This document shows positions 62,866 through 64,000 of a stretch of 64,000 nucleotides of DNA, in pieces. The first letter of the stretch is position 1, and every line of letters starts with the position of its first letter. Where the stretch lies: the NCBI RefSeq assembly GCF_003957295.1, contig NZ_RQPJ01000021.1, forward strand, positions 480,210 to 544,209, given 5' to 3'. The position numbers and the translations under genes were made by a program. Source of the DNA: Arenibacter aquaticus (GTDB lineage: Bacteria; Bacteroidota; Bacteroidia; Flavobacteriales; Flavobacteriaceae). The notes below the pieces were generated by a model that was given only the letters and a program-made list of their open reading frames with translations, was not told the DNA's origin and searched no databases.

Positions 62866-64000
62866 TTAAAATTTTAGGTTTATTCCAAAGGTGTAAGTGG
62901 TTAAAATGGGGTAATACGCGCCACCCCCGATTATTTCAGGATCCCATCCTTGTCTATAGGAATTAAAGGAATGCAGATTTTCTGCCCCTAAATAACATCT
63001 AAGGTTATCAATCCCCATGGAATTGGTAAGTGTATTTGGAAAATTATATCCGAGTTGTATGTTCTTTATACGAAGATAGCCGGAGTTGACAACCCAAAAA
63101 TCTGAGGTAGCCGTATTGGCCGAGCCACTGTTGGTCAATACTTCCAGCCTTGGATATTCTGGGTAACGGACAGGATTTTCCGGATCAAACCTACCTTCCA
63201 TTTGCCAACGTTGTATATTGCCTAGATTAAAAAATGCATAACCGGCATAACCGTCCAATTGTCCTTTAACCTCAGCTGTTCCTTGAAGCAGGACGGACAG
63301 GTCAAAATTCTTATAGTTAAACCCTAGATTGGCGCCAAAAGTATATTTTGGAATTCTACTGCCCAAATAAGTACGGTCATAAGTAGGATCTACCTTTCCA
63401 TCCGGAACCCCGTCCGGGCCACTAATATCTTTGTACCTAATGTCTCCAGCCTGAGCTGTTGGGTTTACGGCGGTCATATCGGGCCAGTTGCCTACTTCAC
63501 CGTCGTTTAAAAAAACACCATCGGTCTCATAACCATAGTACATATGCATGGGATAGCCTATAAATAGGTTGGATCCGTTCCCAACTAAACCGTTGGGTTG
63601 CTCTACATTACCCAACCCCAAGGTGATTACTTCATTATTGATAATAGAGAAATTTGCGTTTATTGAATATCCGAAATCCCCTTTGTTTCCACGATAGCCA
63701 AGATCAAACTCCCAACCGGTATTTTTTACTTCACCGGTATTGGTTTCACTAATGCCTACCCCTAAAACAGAAGAAATACTGGCAGAAGGCTTAAACAATA
63801 CATCGGTAGTATTTCGGTTAAAATAGGTGGTGTTAAAACTTAGCCTGCCATCAAAGAAACCGGATTCTATCCCTATATCCGTGGTCTGGGTAGATTCCCA
63901 TTTAATATTGGCATCCTTATAATTGGCATATGCCGCTCCTGTGGCTAGTCCACCTCCCAATGAGTAATCCCTGCCGGAGGCCAAAACAGTTTGGTATGGA
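62866..64000 (-). CDS. SusC/RagA-family TonB-dependent transporter, 5' end outside window
   Basis: The frame is open at the right edge; about 377 C-terminal residues are visible. They form the end of the barrel, with YFNRNTTDVLFKPSASISS, QAGDIRYKDISGPDGVPDG and the final NLKF, whose terminal Phe is typical of outer-membrane barrels. It is the partner of the second SusD and the likely first gene of the susC2-susD2-phoD-sulfatase unit. Plug and signal peptide are beyond the window. Confidence 0.93.
   Translation of the reverse strand, partial: PYQTVLASGRDYSLGGGLATGAAYANYKDANIKWESTQTTDIGIESGFFDGRLSFNTTYFNRNTTDVLFKPSASISSVLGVGISETNTGEVKNTGWEFDLGYRGNKGDFGYSINANFSIINNEVITLGLGNVEQPNGLVGNGSNLFIGYPMHMYYGYETDGVFLNDGEVGNWPDMTAVNPTAQAGDIRYKDISGPDGVPDGKVDPTYDRTYLGSRIPKYTFGANLGFNYKNFDLSVLLQGTAEVKGQLDGYAGYAFFNLGNIQRWQMEGRFDPENPVRYPEYPRLEVLTNSGSANTATSDFWVVNSGYLRIKNIQLGYNFPNTLTNSMGIDNLRCYLGAENLHSFNSYRQGWDPEIIGGGAYYPILTTYTFGINLKF

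Noticed and set aside
1-64000. tRNA or rRNA genes, CRISPR arrays, insertion sequences or prophage
   Set aside because: No T-loop pattern, spaced repeats, transposase, integrase or phage genes were recognised on either strand.

Overview
The window looks like a chromosomal segment of a marine Flavobacteriaceae bacterium (Bacteroidota). The evidence is an AT-rich sequence, few Shine-Dalgarno sites, several -7 boxes of the Bacteroidota form TAnnTTTG, two SusC/SusD pairs, many lipoproteins, and typical flavobacterial proteins: fused E1 alpha/beta dehydrogenase, SDR-type threonine dehydrogenase, and a 3-hydroxyacyl-CoA dehydrogenase/enoyl-CoA hydratase fusion in the order opposite to E. coli FadB. 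I see no tRNA, rRNA, insertion sequence, CRISPR array or prophage. Genus cannot be fixed from this alone.

Layout. 1-13.7 kb is housekeeping: a histidine kinase cut by the window edge, a branched-chain-type E1 dehydrogenase, an Fe(II)/2-oxoglutarate oxygenase, DinB-like and SUI1-like proteins, a DUF1835 protein, a nucleoside phosphorylase, a cytosolic binding-protein-like protein, a CheY-like receiver, uracil-DNA glycosylase, an ECF sigma operon, a beta-propeller lipoprotein, an RsmB-like methyltransferase and a His/Tyr-rich secreted protein. 13.8-31.1 kb holds an acyl-CoA dehydrogenase, purL, a glycosidase-like lipoprotein and a complete fatty-acid oxidation block (acyl-CoA ligase, MarR regulator, HCDH/ECH fusion, thiolase, acyl-CoA dehydrogenase), then an MscS channel. 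31.2-41.5 kb has a metallopeptidase-like lipoprotein, an MBL-fold protein, D-lactate dehydrogenase, an SRPBCC protein, a TonB-type outer-membrane barrel divergent from a LytS/LytTR two-component pair, a dienelactone hydrolase and an orphan 2-keto-3-deoxygalactonokinase. 41.8-47.5 kb holds a threonine-to-glycine pathway (tdh, kbl) divergent from an Lrp regulator, and a tightly coupled three-gene operon (flavin reductase-like, M20 peptidase, unusual P-loop protein).

47.7-64.0 kb, all on the minus strand, is a polysaccharide utilization locus (PUL): two SusC/SusD pairs, two formylglycine-type S1 sulfatases (one sulfamidase-like), a heparinase II/III-like lyase and a PhoD-like enzyme with an N-terminal lectin-like domain and a probable Tat signal. 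Together they suggest uptake and breakdown of a sulfated, uronate-containing polysaccharide. The right end of the locus lies outside the window.

The least explained signals are regulatory: a 22-bp palindrome in front of the MarR/fatty-acid operon, two 13-bp repeats exactly 21 bp apart between the outer-membrane barrel and its LytTR system, a perfect 12-bp inverted repeat 42 bp apart at the Lrp/tdh divergence, and two overlapping perfect palindromes between ung and the ECF sigma gene.
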